Assembly: GCA_964447205.1 (NCBI GenBank)
Contig: CAYUSB010000038.1
Location: 1 to 64,000 of the forward strand
Origin: JAEUKH01 sp964447205
GTDB lineage: Bacteria > Myxococcota_A > Polyangia > Polyangiales > Ga0077539
Direction: 5' to 3'
Length of the DNA: 64,000 nt
The notes beneath the pieces were generated by a model. That model saw only the letters and a program-made list of their open reading frames with translations. It had not been told where the DNA came from and searched no databases. Each line of letters starts with the position of its first letter. Positions within the stretch are counted from its first letter, which is position 1. A program made the translations under genes and the position numbers. Of the stretch, positions 48,115 through 56,296 are shown one piece after another.

Positions 48115-50469
48115 ATGAACCCGATCGCCATGGCCCTCCTCGTCGGGGGCCTCAACCTGCTGTTCGTGTACAGCGCGTTTCGACGCGCCACACTCCTCGC
48201 CGTGGGGGCTCCCGCCCGGCGCTTCGACCGCATCTGGGAGCGCCTCACCCTCGCCCCCGGGCAGAAGGGGACGAGCCTCGGCGGAAGCCTCCTGGTCTTC
48301 TTCGCCATCGTCTGCCTCATGGCCGCACCCGCAGCCCTCCTCGGGGGACTCGCGGGCGGAGCCGTCGGGCACAGCTTCCTCCTCCTCGGGGCGATCCTCG
48401 CCGGCCTCGGCGGGGGCCTCGTGCTCTTCTGGGCCCTGCGGGCGCAGATCAAGATGCCCAAGTATCGCCTCGCGGGCCTCGCCCACTACGGCATCTTCCT
48501 CGGCTTCGCGGTCCTCACCGTCCGCACCATCATCCTCGTGGGCCGCGGCTTCGACGAGGACTTCAGCCTCTTCATCCTCGACCCCTTCCACCGCGACCCC
48601 CTCATCCGCGCCGCAGGGTTTGGGTACAACGTCCTCAAGGACTTCGTGGTCCTCACGGTGATCTTCGGGGTCGTGACCTTCATCCGGTTTCGGATGCAAC
48701 ACGTCAAGCGCCTTGCCTATGGGTGGCACGCCTGGGTGGTCCTCGGGGTCATCGCCACCATGATGCTCTCCGACGTGCTCTACGACGCCGGGCACATGCT
48801 GTCGGCGGTGCTCCGGGTCGGCGGGGACGTCTGGGCAGGCCTCGCCACCTACGGGAGCACCTCGGGCGAGACCCTCGGGCGCCTCGTGGCCTCGGTCTTC
48901 TACGCCCTCGGGGTGCGCAGCCCCGAGACCGCCCACGCCCTCGGGGCCGTAGGCTTCTGGACCCACGTCTTCCTCGTGTTCGCGTTTCTCAACTATCTGC
49001 CGTACGGCAAGCACTTTCACGTCATCACGTCGCTGCCCAACGTGCTCTTCCGCAGCCTCGACCCGCCCGGTCGGCTCGAGCCCATGGCCCCGACGGCCGA
49101 CGCCCTCGTCGAGCAGATGGCCGCCGCCATGGAGGCCCCCGACCCCGGGAGCGTGGCCATCGGGGCGGCCCGGATCGATCACTTCACCTGGAAGTCCATC
49201 CTGGATTTCTACACCTGCACCGAGTGCGGTCGCTGCTCCGACCACTGCCCCGCCCACACCACGGGCAAGCTCCTGTCGCCCAAGCACCTGACCATCGACC
49301 TGCGCGACCACGCGTACGAGAAGCAGGACGCCGTCTTCGCCCGCGACCCCTACGGGGACAACGGCGAGGCCCCGAAGCCCGTCTTCACCGACAACCTCGT
49401 GCCCGACATCATCCACCCCGATGTCATCTGGGCCTGCACCACCTGCCGGGCCTGCGAGGAGCAGTGCCCGGTGATGATCACCTACGTCGACAAGATCGTC
49501 GACATGCGGCGTAACCTCGTGATGGTCCGCGGGGAGTTTCCGCCTGAGCTCCAGAAGACCTTCCAGGCCCTGGAGACCAACGGAAACCCCTGGAACATCA
49601 CCCGCATGGACCGCGGCGAGTGGAGTGACGGGCTCGATGTCCCCCTGATGAGCGACACCCCCGACGCGGACGTTCTGTACTGGGTGGGCTGCGCGGGGAG
49701 CTACGACGACCGGGCCAAGAAGATCGCCCGGGCCACGGTGCGCCTCTTCCGCGAGGCGAAGGTCAACTTCGCCATCCTCGGGAGCGAGGAGACCTGCACC
49801 GGCGACCCCGCCCGCCGGGCCGGCAACGAGCACCTCTTCATGATGCTCGCCGAGCAGAACGTGGCCACCCTCAACAACTACAAGCCCAAGAAGATCGTCA
49901 CCACCTGCCCCCACTGCTTCAACACCCTGCTCAACGAGTACCCCGACTTCGGAGCCCGCTACGAGGTGGTCCACCACACCGACTTCCTCCTCGGGCTCCT
50001 GGCCGAGGGCCGGCTCAAGCCCACCCAGGGGGTCAAGGCCCGGGTGGTCTTCCATGACTCGTGTTACCTCGGCCGGTACAACGACGTGTACGAGTCGCCC
50101 CGCAAGGTCCTCACGAGCATCCCCGGGGTCGAGCTCGTCGAGGCCGAACTCAGCCGCGAGAAGGGCCTCTGCTGCGGGGCCGGCGGGGCCCAGATGTGGA
50201 TGGAGGAGCAGCACAGCGCCGAGCGGGTCAACAACCGCCGGACCCTCCAGCTCCTCAAGACCGAGCCCAACATCATCACCTCGGGCTGCCCCTTCTGCCA
50301 GACCATGATCACCGACGGCCTCAAGAGCATGGACGACACCCTCACCCGCCCCGTCGAACAGCTCGACGTGGCCGAGCTCCTCGCCCGCTCGGTGGTCTTC
50401 ACCCACGAGAAGGCCGAAGCCCCCGCGGCGAAGCCCACGGACGAAGCCCAGCCCGCCGCCGAAGCCTGA
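48115..50469 (+). CDS. Membrane Fe-S oxidoreductase (HdrD/GlpC type, EMO/LcfD-like)
   Basis: A 784-residue protein. The N-terminal 310 residues hold about six transmembrane helices with His residues suited to heme b (HYGIF, WHAWVVLG, GHMLSAV, HVFLVF). Two [4Fe-4S] ferredoxin motifs follow (CTECGRCSDHCPAHT near 367, CTTCRACEEQCPV near 440), then two CCG domains (YWVGCAGSYDD with TTCPHCFNTLL, and FHDSCYLGRYNDVY with GLCCGAGGAQMWMEEQ and SGCPFCQTM). This layout is that of the DUF224 proteins proposed to pass electrons from ETF to menaquinone (EMO) during acyl-CoA oxidation. No etfAB genes lie nearby, so the partner is inferred. Confidence 0.82.
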   Translation: MNPIAMALLVGGLNLLFVYSAFRRATLLAVGAPARRFDRIWERLTLAPGQKGTSLGGSLLVFFAIVCLMAAPAALLGGLAGGAVGHSFLLLGAILAGLGGGLVLFWALRAQIKMPKYRLAGLAHYGIFLGFAVLTVRTIILVGRGFDEDFSLFILDPFHRDPLIRAAGFGYNVLKDFVVLTVIFGVVTFIRFRMQHVKRLAYGWHAWVVLGVIATMMLSDVLYDAGHMLSAVLRVGGDVWAGLATYGSTSGETLGRLVASVFYALGVRSPETAHALGAVGFWTHVFLVFAFLNYLPYGKHFHVITSLPNVLFRSLDPPGRLEPMAPTADALVEQMAAAMEAPDPGSVAIGAARIDHFTWKSILDFYTCTECGRCSDHCPAHTTGKLLSPKHLTIDLRDHAYEKQDAVFARDPYGDNGEAPKPVFTDNLVPDIIHPDVIWACTTCRACEEQCPVMITYVDKIVDMRRNLVMVRGEFPPELQKTFQALETNGNPWNITRMDRGEWSDGLDVPLMSDTPDADVLYWVGCAGSYDDRAKKIARATVRLFREAKVNFAILGSEETCTGDPARRAGNEHLFMMLAEQNVATLNNYKPKKIVTTCPHCFNTLLNEYPDFGARYEVVHHTDFLLGLLAEGRLKPTQGVKARVVFHDSCYLGRYNDVYESPRKVLTSIPGVELVEAELSREKGLCCGAGGAQMWMEEQHSAERVNNRRTLQLLKTEPNIITSGCPFCQTMITDGLKSMDDTLTRPVEQLDVAELLARSVVFTHEKAEAPAAKPTDEAQPAAEA

Positions 50470-50525
50470 TCCGCCCTCTCCTCCTCGCGGCCGAGTCTGG
50501 TACCCTCCACTTCCTCCGCCGCACG

Positions 50526-50882
50526 ATGAACCCCGCCCCCGTCGATGGCTACGGCCTCGCCCTGGTCCAGACCCTCCTGGCCCTCGGGGCCGTGTGCGCC
50601 CTGGCCTTCGGGGCCCTCAGGGTCGCCGCCCGGGGAGGCCTCCTGCGCCCCCTCGCCCGGCACATCACCGTGATCGAGAGCACCTCCCTCGGCCCCCGAA
50701 GGGCCCTGTACCTCGTGCGGGTGGGCGAGCGGGTCTTGCTCCTCGGGGCCTCGGACGCGACCCTCAGCACCCTCGCCGAGCTGCGCCCCGACGAGCTCCC
50801 CCCGCCTCCGCCCGCCGACGAGCCCACCGGGCCCCGCAGCCTCTTCGACGCTCTCCTCGGCCGCCGCCCCCCGCCCGCATGA
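50526..50882 (+). CDS. FliO-like small membrane protein
   Basis: A 118-residue protein with one transmembrane helix (about 10-32) and a short cytoplasmic domain ITVIESTSLGPRRALYLVRV followed by GERVLLLGAS, which is the FliO core pattern (hxVxxxxxLGxxxxLxLVxVGxxxLLLG). A Pro/Arg tail follows. FliO helps assemble the FliP ring in flagellar export. It overlaps the next gene by 4 nt (ATGA), and that gene encodes the FliP/SctR homologue, which supports the call. No other flagellar or type III gene is present in the window. Confidence 0.75.
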   Translation: MNPAPVDGYGLALVQTLLALGAVCALAFGALRVAARGGLLRPLARHITVIESTSLGPRRALYLVRVGERVLLLGASDATLSTLAELRPDELPPPPPADEPTGPRSLFDALLGRRPPPA

Positions 50883-51595
50883 ACCTCCTCCTCCTCGCCC
50901 AGCAGGCTCCCGCCGCGGCCCCGAGCGGGTCGAGCCCCTTCGCCCTGGCCCTGGTCTTCGGCCTCCTCACCCTCGTGCCCGCGGTGCTCCTGCTGGGGAC
51001 GAGCTTCGTCAAGATCTCGGTCGTCCTGGGGGTTCTGCGCAACGCCTTCGGGGCCCCGCACCTGCCGGGAAACCTCGCCGTGATGGGCCTGTCGGCCGTC
51101 CTCACCCTGCACGTGATGGCCCCCACGGGACGGGCCGTCTGGCGCGAGGCCGGCGCTTCGCTCACCGCCGTCATGGCCAGCGACCCCCTGAGCCCCGAGG
51201 GTCTCGCCCGCCTCGGACGCGCCTGGGAGGCCGGGAGCCCGCCCGTGAAGCGCTTCCTGCGGGCCAACAGCGCCGCGCGGGATCGTAGCCTGTTCGTGGG
51301 GCTGGCCCGCGACGCCGGGGCCCGCCAGGGCAGCCCGGAGGCCGTCTCCGAGGACGAGCTCCGGGTGCTCCTGCCGGCCTTCGCCCTCAGCGAGCTGGCC
51401 CGGGCCTTTGTGATGGCCTTCCTCGTGCTCCTGCCCTTCCTCGTGGTCGACCTGGTGGTGGCCAACGTCCTGATGGCCATGGGCCTCGGGGGGCTGTCTC
51501 CCGCGGCTACGGCCCTGCCGTTCAAGCTCCTGCTCTTCGTGCTGGCCGACGGCTGGCATCTCCTCGCGCGGGCCCTCGTGCTCGGGTACCGCTGA
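50879..51595 (+). CDS. FliP/SctR-family type III export gate protein
   Basis: A 238-residue integral membrane protein with four hydrophobic segments and the FliP/SctR signatures: LLGTSFVKISVVLGVLRNAFG, LPGNLAVMGLSAVLTLHVMAP, LLPAFALSELARAFVMAFLVLLPFLVVDLVVANVLMAMG and a C-terminal LPFKLLLFVLADGWHLL. TSFxKIxVVLxxLRNA is closer to the non-flagellar SctR form than to flagellar FliP, while the FliO-like gene in front is a flagellar trait. FliQ and FliR/SctST, normally next in line, are missing; a minus-strand pseudogene follows 14 bp later. Confidence 0.85.
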   Translation: MNLLLLAQQAPAAAPSGSSPFALALVFGLLTLVPAVLLLGTSFVKISVVLGVLRNAFGAPHLPGNLAVMGLSAVLTLHVMAPTGRAVWREAGASLTAVMASDPLSPEGLARLGRAWEAGSPPVKRFLRANSAARDRSLFVGLARDAGARQGSPEAVSEDELRVLLPAFALSELARAFVMAFLVLLPFLVVDLVVANVLMAMGLGGLSPAATALPFKLLLFVLADGWHLLARALVLGYR

Positions 51596-51608
51596 GCGCC
51601 CTCGCCGC

Positions 51609-51960
51609 CTACCGAACCCCTGGGAGCAACGCCACCACCGTCCCCGCGGGCAGACCCAGGACCTCCACCCGGGTGTCGTCCGCGGCCCCCACCCGGCGAC
51701 GTTCTCCGGCGCGACAAGACCACCCCCGCCACGGGGGCCACGAGGCGGGTCCGCTCCACCTCGTGACGGGCCTGATCCACCGCCACCCTCGCCGCTGCCG
51801 TACGGGCCCGCGCCACCCGAACCTCCTCCCGCCGCCACCCCCGCCGCAGCATCTGGGCCCGGGCCTCGGCCGCATGAACCCGCTCGGTGGCCACCCCGGC
51901 GAGGGCCGCGACGAACTTCCCCCGGTCGTGCAGCAGAGATTGCAGGGCCATGCGTCGCAT
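51609..51960 (-). pseudogene. Chimeric remnant of an ABC exporter (permease start fused to HlyD-like fragment)
   Basis: The first about 24 codons (MRRMALQSLLHDRGKFVAAL) are the start of a DevC-type ABC permease. They run straight into a fragment of a HlyD/DevB-type adaptor: an alpha-helical hairpin (RVARARTAAARVAVDQARHE) and the lipoyl-like LVAPVAGVVL. The frame then breaks near 51700; the end of the adaptor is found in another frame (VGAADDTRVEVLGLPAGTVV) with a stop at 51609. An internal deletion joining two neighbouring genes plus a frameshift explains this. It cannot encode a working transporter. Confidence 0.65.
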
Positions 51961-52085
51961 GGTCGGCCAACGGGCCCGCGGCGGTGCGGCCACGCCCCGA
52001 GGGCCGACTCTACGCGGGTCGCAGCCCGGGCGCCATCGGCGGGGACGTGGGGGGAGTGGGGCTGTGATAGGGTGGGGACAGGGTC

Positions 52086-52892
52086 ATGGCGCTGGATCTG
52101 CGAGACGTGTGGGTGCTGGTAACAGGGGCCTCGTCGGGGCTCGGGGCGGCCATGGCCCGCACCCTCGTGGGCAAACACGGGGCCCGGGTGCTGCTCACGG
52201 CGCGGCGGAGCGACCGGCTGGAGGCCCTGGCCCGGGAGCTCGACCCCACGGGGCAGAAGACCGCCACGGTGACGGCCGACCTGGCCGTCGACGCGGACGT
52301 CGATCGCATGCTCGACGCGGCCGTGGCCCGCGACGTGGGAGGGGCCGTCCTGACCGCGGGGAGTTACTGGTTCGGGGAGTTTTCGACGATGGAGCCCGAC
52401 GCCGTGGACACCCTGCTCGCGGTGGACATCCGGGCCCCCCTACGCTGCGCCCGGCGGCTCCTGCCGCACTTGGACGGGCGGGGCCGCGGGGGGGTGATGT
52501 TCGTGGCGAGCACGGGGAGCTTCATGCCCACGCCGCGGCAGGCGGTGTACGGTGGGGCCAAGGGGTTTCTCCTCCACTTCGCCCGGAGCCTGCACTACGA
52601 ACGCGGGGGCCGCGACAACCCCGTCCACGTCACCCTGGCCTGCCCCGGAGGCATGCCCACCGAGATGTTGCAGAACTCTCCCGTCCGCGAAGTCCTGGCC
52701 CGCAACCGGGTGGTCTCGGCCATGATGATGTCGCCCGAGGCCGTGGCCGAGGCCTGCCTCGCGGCCTGGATCCGCGGCGACCCCGAGGTCGTCCCCGGCA
52801 CGATGAACCGCGCCATGGTGGCCTTCTCCCGGATGCTCTCCCTCGACCGCCTCGGTCACGGGGCGGCCAAGGTCTATGACCCCGACCGCTGA
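52086..52892 (+). CDS. Short-chain dehydrogenase/reductase
   Basis: A 268-residue classical SDR. The cofactor loop is TGASSGLGAAMA, with an Arg pair after strand 2 (LLTARRSDRL) suggesting NADP(H). The catalytic set is Ser in FVASTGSF and VYGGAKGF (Tyr-x-x-x-Lys); LACPGGMPTEML follows. It is the first gene of a six-gene run of redox enzymes and overlaps the next gene by 17 bp, so the pathway is probably transcribed from upstream of 52086. Likely substrates are a hydroxy or keto group on the pathway's hydrophobic product. Confidence 0.88.
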   Translation: MALDLRDVWVLVTGASSGLGAAMARTLVGKHGARVLLTARRSDRLEALARELDPTGQKTATVTADLAVDADVDRMLDAAVARDVGGAVLTAGSYWFGEFSTMEPDAVDTLLAVDIRAPLRCARRLLPHLDGRGRGGVMFVASTGSFMPTPRQAVYGGAKGFLLHFARSLHYERGGRDNPVHVTLACPGGMPTEMLQNSPVREVLARNRVVSAMMMSPEAVAEACLAAWIRGDPEVVPGTMNRAMVAFSRMLSLDRLGHGAAKVYDPDR

Positions 52893-53793
52893 ACCCGTCC
52901 TCCTCGCGGGCGGGGGCTTCGTCGGGCGTCACCTCGCCCGGGCCCTGGTCGACCGCGGGGCTCGCGTGTCGATGGTCTCGCGCCGTGCCATAGAGCCCAT
53001 CCCCGGGGTCGAGACCCTCCAGGGCGACCTCGACCGCCCCGACGACCGACGGCGTGTCCTGCGCGGGGTCCGTCGTGTGGTGTGGCTCGTGCACTCCCTC
53101 GACCGCCCCGATTTCGCCGCCCGCGACCCGCGCATGGCCGGCGACTTCGCCCGCCACGCCCGCGCCGAAGGGGTCGATCGTGTGGTGTACCTCGGGGCCC
53201 TCGGGGGCGGACGGGGCCTCGCCGCGGCCCACACCCGCAGCCGCCACGCCACGGGGGAGGCCCTGCGGGGGGCGGGCCTGGCCGTGACCGAGCTCCGGGC
53301 CGCGGTGGTCCTCGGGGCGGGGAGCGCCGTCTTCGAGATGGTCCGGGCCCTTGTCGAACGGCTGCCTGTCCTGGTCGTGCCCGCGGGGGCCCGCACCCCG
53401 GTGCAGCCCATCGCCGTGGGCGACCTCGCCCGGCTCCTGGCCGAGGCCACCCTCGGCGACCCGGCCCCGGGTGTGTGGGAGGTGGCGGGCGACGAGGTGG
53501 TGAGCTACCGCGACTTGATGACCCGCTACGCCGCCCTCCGCGGCCTGCGACGGCCCGCCCTCGACATGCCCGTGGCCACCCCCCGGCTGTCGGGCCTCAC
53601 CATCGGGGCCCTCACCCCCCTGTCGGCCGTGATGGGCCGGGCCCTCGTCGAAAACCTCGGGAGCCCCGCCGTCCTGGGGGCCTCCGGTGACCCGCGGGTA
53701 GGCCGCTTCGGGCAGGGGCCCTACCTGTCCGTGCACGAGGCCCTCGTGCGATCCCTGCGCGAGGCCGGGCTGCCCCAGACGGAGCCCGCGTGA
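52876..53793 (+). CDS. Atypical SDR / NAD(P)-binding epimerase-like protein
   Basis: A 305-residue protein of the atypical (NmrA/NDUFA9-like) SDR type. The dinucleotide loop LLAGGGFVGRHLARALVDRG and VSMVSRRA are at the N-terminus, DRVVYLGALGG in the middle, and the typical HATGEALRGAGLAVTELRAA and PIAVGDLARLLAEA further on. No Tyr-x-x-x-Lys active site is obvious, as in many members of this group, so it may be a regulatory or non-canonical reductase. It overlaps the SDR gene by 17 bp and the P450 gene by 4 bp. Confidence 0.82.
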   Translation: MTPTAEPVLLAGGGFVGRHLARALVDRGARVSMVSRRAIEPIPGVETLQGDLDRPDDRRRVLRGVRRVVWLVHSLDRPDFAARDPRMAGDFARHARAEGVDRVVYLGALGGGRGLAAAHTRSRHATGEALRGAGLAVTELRAAVVLGAGSAVFEMVRALVERLPVLVVPAGARTPVQPIAVGDLARLLAEATLGDPAPGVWEVAGDEVVSYRDLMTRYAALRGLRRPALDMPVATPRLSGLTIGALTPLSAVMGRALVENLGSPAVLGASGDPRVGRFGQGPYLSVHEALVRSLREAGLPQTEPA

Positions 53794-55199
53794 GCCTGCT
53801 GGAGGAGGCCTTCCGCGGCAGGATGCGGGCGGCCCCGGTCCCCCTCCCGGGCCTCGCCCCGGGGCCCCTCCTTGGGGCCCGCGGCAACGTCCTGCGCTTC
53901 TTCGCCGACCCCCTAGGCCTCCTGCGCCGGGTGTACGCCGAGCACGGAGAGCTGGCGGCCCTGACGGCCGGGCGCCCTGAGGTGGTCTTCGCCTTCGGCC
54001 CGGCCCTGGCGAAACCCCTCCTCAACGACCGCGACACCTTCGCCCCGTTCATCACCACCCTGAAGAGCGCGCCGGGTTCGGCCCTCGACCGCCTCGCCAC
54101 CCGCAACCTCTTCTGCGTCGACGGCGACATCCACAAGCGCGAGCGGGCCATCACGGCCCCGCCCTTCCACCGCCGCCGGGTCGAGGGCTGGACCCGCCTG
54201 ATCACCGAGCTGGCCGACGAGCTCGTGTCGACCCTGTCCCCGGGCGACACCGTCGACCTTCCTCACGCGATGCAGGGGTTTACCCTCGCGGTGATGATCC
54301 GGGTGGTCTTCGGCCTCGACCGCACGACGCGGGCCGAGGAGGTCGCCCGCCTCCGGGGTCTGCTCTTGGAGATCCTCGAGCGCATCGGGAGCCCCGCCGC
54401 GGCCCTCCTGCCCCTCGACGTCCCCGGGACGCCCTACCGGGGGCTACGCGACTGCGCCGCCCGCTTCGAGGCCGAGGCCCTGCGCCTCGCCGCCGTGGCC
54501 GACCCCGACAGCGCCCTCGCCGAGCTCCGGGCCGACCCCGCCGACTACCTCTCGGGGCGCCTCTTCGGGCTCCTCACCGCGGGCCACGAGACCACCTTCT
54601 CGGCCCTTTCCTGGACCCTCGCCCTGCTGGCCCAGCACCCCCCGGTGCTCGCGGCCCTCACCGACGAGCTCCGGCCCTTCGCCGACGGAGAGATCGACCC
54701 CGAGGCCCTGCGGGCCCTGCCCCTCCTCGACGCGACCCTCAAGGAGTCGCTCAGGCTCTTTCCGCCCGCCGCCTACGGGGCCCGCCTCCTCGTCCGCGAC
54801 GCCGACCTCGGGGGGGTGACCCTGCCCCGCGGGGCCGTGGTGATCTTCAGCCATTTTGTCACCCAACACATGGCCGCGTTGTACCCCGACCCCGAGCGCT
54901 TCGACCCGGGGCGCTGGGCCTCGCTCCGGCCGACCCCGTACGAGTACCTGCCCTTCGGGGCGGGGCCGCGGGCCTGCCCGGGGGCGGAGTTCGCACGGGT
55001 CGAGATGGCGGTGTTGTTGGCCCGGCTCCTGCCGCGGGTGTGGCCCGAGCTCGTCGACGGCAGCCGCGTCGACGCTCGGCTGCGCATCTCCCTGCGGCCC
55101 CACCCGTCCCTGCCCGTGCGCCTCCTGCCCGCGGGCCGGGCCCCCCGCCGGGCCCACCTCCGCGGCACCTGGAACGACTGCGTCCGCGTGCCCCCGTAA
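53790..55199 (+). CDS. Cytochrome P450 (first of two)
   Basis: A 469-residue P450 starting GTG/ATGA-style on the stop of the previous gene. The I-helix motif LLTAGHETTFSALSW has the full acid-threonine pair, the K-helix ESLRLFPPA holds Glu-x-x-Arg, and the heme loop LPFGAGPRACPGAEFA puts the cysteine ligand at C396. There is no N-terminal membrane anchor, as usual for bacterial P450s. The N-terminal LLGARGNVLRFFADPLGLL is nearly repeated in the second P450 at 57823, so the two are paralogues. A hydroxylase or desaturase on a hydrophobic substrate is likely; no ferredoxin partner is encoded nearby. Confidence 0.93.
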   Translation: MSLLEEAFRGRMRAAPVPLPGLAPGPLLGARGNVLRFFADPLGLLRRVYAEHGELAALTAGRPEVVFAFGPALAKPLLNDRDTFAPFITTLKSAPGSALDRLATRNLFCVDGDIHKRERAITAPPFHRRRVEGWTRLITELADELVSTLSPGDTVDLPHAMQGFTLAVMIRVVFGLDRTTRAEEVARLRGLLLEILERIGSPAAALLPLDVPGTPYRGLRDCAARFEAEALRLAAVADPDSALAELRADPADYLSGRLFGLLTAGHETTFSALSWTLALLAQHPPVLAALTDELRPFADGEIDPEALRALPLLDATLKESLRLFPPAAYGARLLVRDADLGGVTLPRGAVVIFSHFVTQHMAALYPDPERFDPGRWASLRPTPYEYLPFGAGPRACPGAEFARVEMAVLLARLLPRVWPELVDGSRVDARLRISLRPHPSLPVRLLPAGRAPRRAHLRGTWNDCVRVPP

Positions 55200-55413
55200 T
55201 CAGCCCCTACCGCCCCCGGAGGACGAGGGCCGCCGCGCTTGTGGGCGAGGCGCTCGTGCTCGGCCAGGGCCGTACGGGCGAAGGTCTGCTGGGCCCGTAC
55301 CGCATTCGGCACCCGCCGACGTGGGCGCAACGCCTTCCGTCGGGTCCGCGGGCGTCGTAGAGTCCGCGGGGCCCTCTGGGCCCCCCTCTCCCCCTCGACG
55401 GCTGCCGAGACCG

Positions 55414-56289
55414 ATGCCCCGCCACCCGCTCCCTGTCCCCCTCCTCGCCCGGCCCCTCAAGCCCATCGACCCGTACCGCCGGACGGCCGCCTACCACCGG
55501 ATGCTCTCGGTCCTCTACCACGCCGAGGCCGCCGCGATGGAGGGCTTCTCCCTGCTCACCGACCCGACCTACGTCGACCGCTGCGACCTGTTCGACAAGG
55601 CCAGCCAGCGCCTCGTGGCCGACGAGCAGAAGCACCTCGACGACATCGTGTCCCTCGTGCGGCGCCTCGGATACGACCGGGTGCTCCCGCCCTCCCCCGC
55701 CGAGGCCGAGTTTTGGACGGCCTGGCGCGCGGGCGATCGGTTTGCCCTGCCGTACAAGCCCAGCGTGGCGGCCCTGTTCTGCCTCTTGAGCGAGGGCCTC
55801 GGGTACGCGGCCCTGCACCACCTGGCCGAGCTCACCACCGACGGCGAGTTCAAGGCCCTGCTCCGGGCCAACGTCGTCGACGAGCAGGTCCACCTGCACC
55901 TGTCGTTGTCGGTCCTGGGTCGGGCCCTCGCCGCGGCCCCCACGGCCCTCCTGCCCGACGTGATCATGTACGGCCTCGGGTACGGCCTCGCGGCCCGCCT
56001 CGCCCTGCGCGAGCAGCGCAGCCTCCTCGACGGGCTGGGCATGGATTTCGACGTGGTCATCGGCTCCTCGATCCGCTTCGTGGTCGACCTCCTGATGATC
56101 GCCGTCAAGGACGCGGGGCTCTACGACCGCCGCTGGAGGGTCCTCGAAGCCGCGGGCCACGCCCTGGGCGACCACCCCGCCCTCGTGCGGGCCCTGCACT
56201 GGTCGATGTTTCTGCCAGAGCCTCCCCTCGGCAAACAGCTCGTCTACGGCTGGACCCGCTGGAGCCCCCACCCCGCCGCGGCGGCCTGA
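55414..56289 (+). CDS. Diiron ferritin-like oxygenase candidate
   Basis: A 291-residue helical protein with a complete carboxylate-bridged diiron signature in order: E43 (AEAAAMEGF), E71-x-x-H74 (ADEQKHLDDI), E127 (LLSEGLGYAA), E157-x-x-H160 (VVDEQVHLHL). This is the four-helix E, ExxH, E, ExxH set of ferritin-like N-oxygenases, desaturases and hydroxylases. The first helix also carries E38 as an alternative ligand. The C-terminal part has further helices, one strongly hydrophobic (FVVDLLMIAVKDAGLY). It sits between two P450 genes and an FAD desaturase-like gene, suggesting another oxidation step on the same compound. Confidence 0.78.
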   Translation: MPRHPLPVPLLARPLKPIDPYRRTAAYHRMLSVLYHAEAAAMEGFSLLTDPTYVDRCDLFDKASQRLVADEQKHLDDIVSLVRRLGYDRVLPPSPAEAEFWTAWRAGDRFALPYKPSVAALFCLLSEGLGYAALHHLAELTTDGEFKALLRANVVDEQVHLHLSLSVLGRALAAAPTALLPDVIMYGLGYGLAARLALREQRSLLDGLGMDFDVVIGSSIRFVVDLLMIAVKDAGLYDRRWRVLEAAGHALGDHPALVRALHWSMFLPEPPLGKQLVYGWTRWSPHPAAAA

Positions 56290-56296
56290 GGCCACG

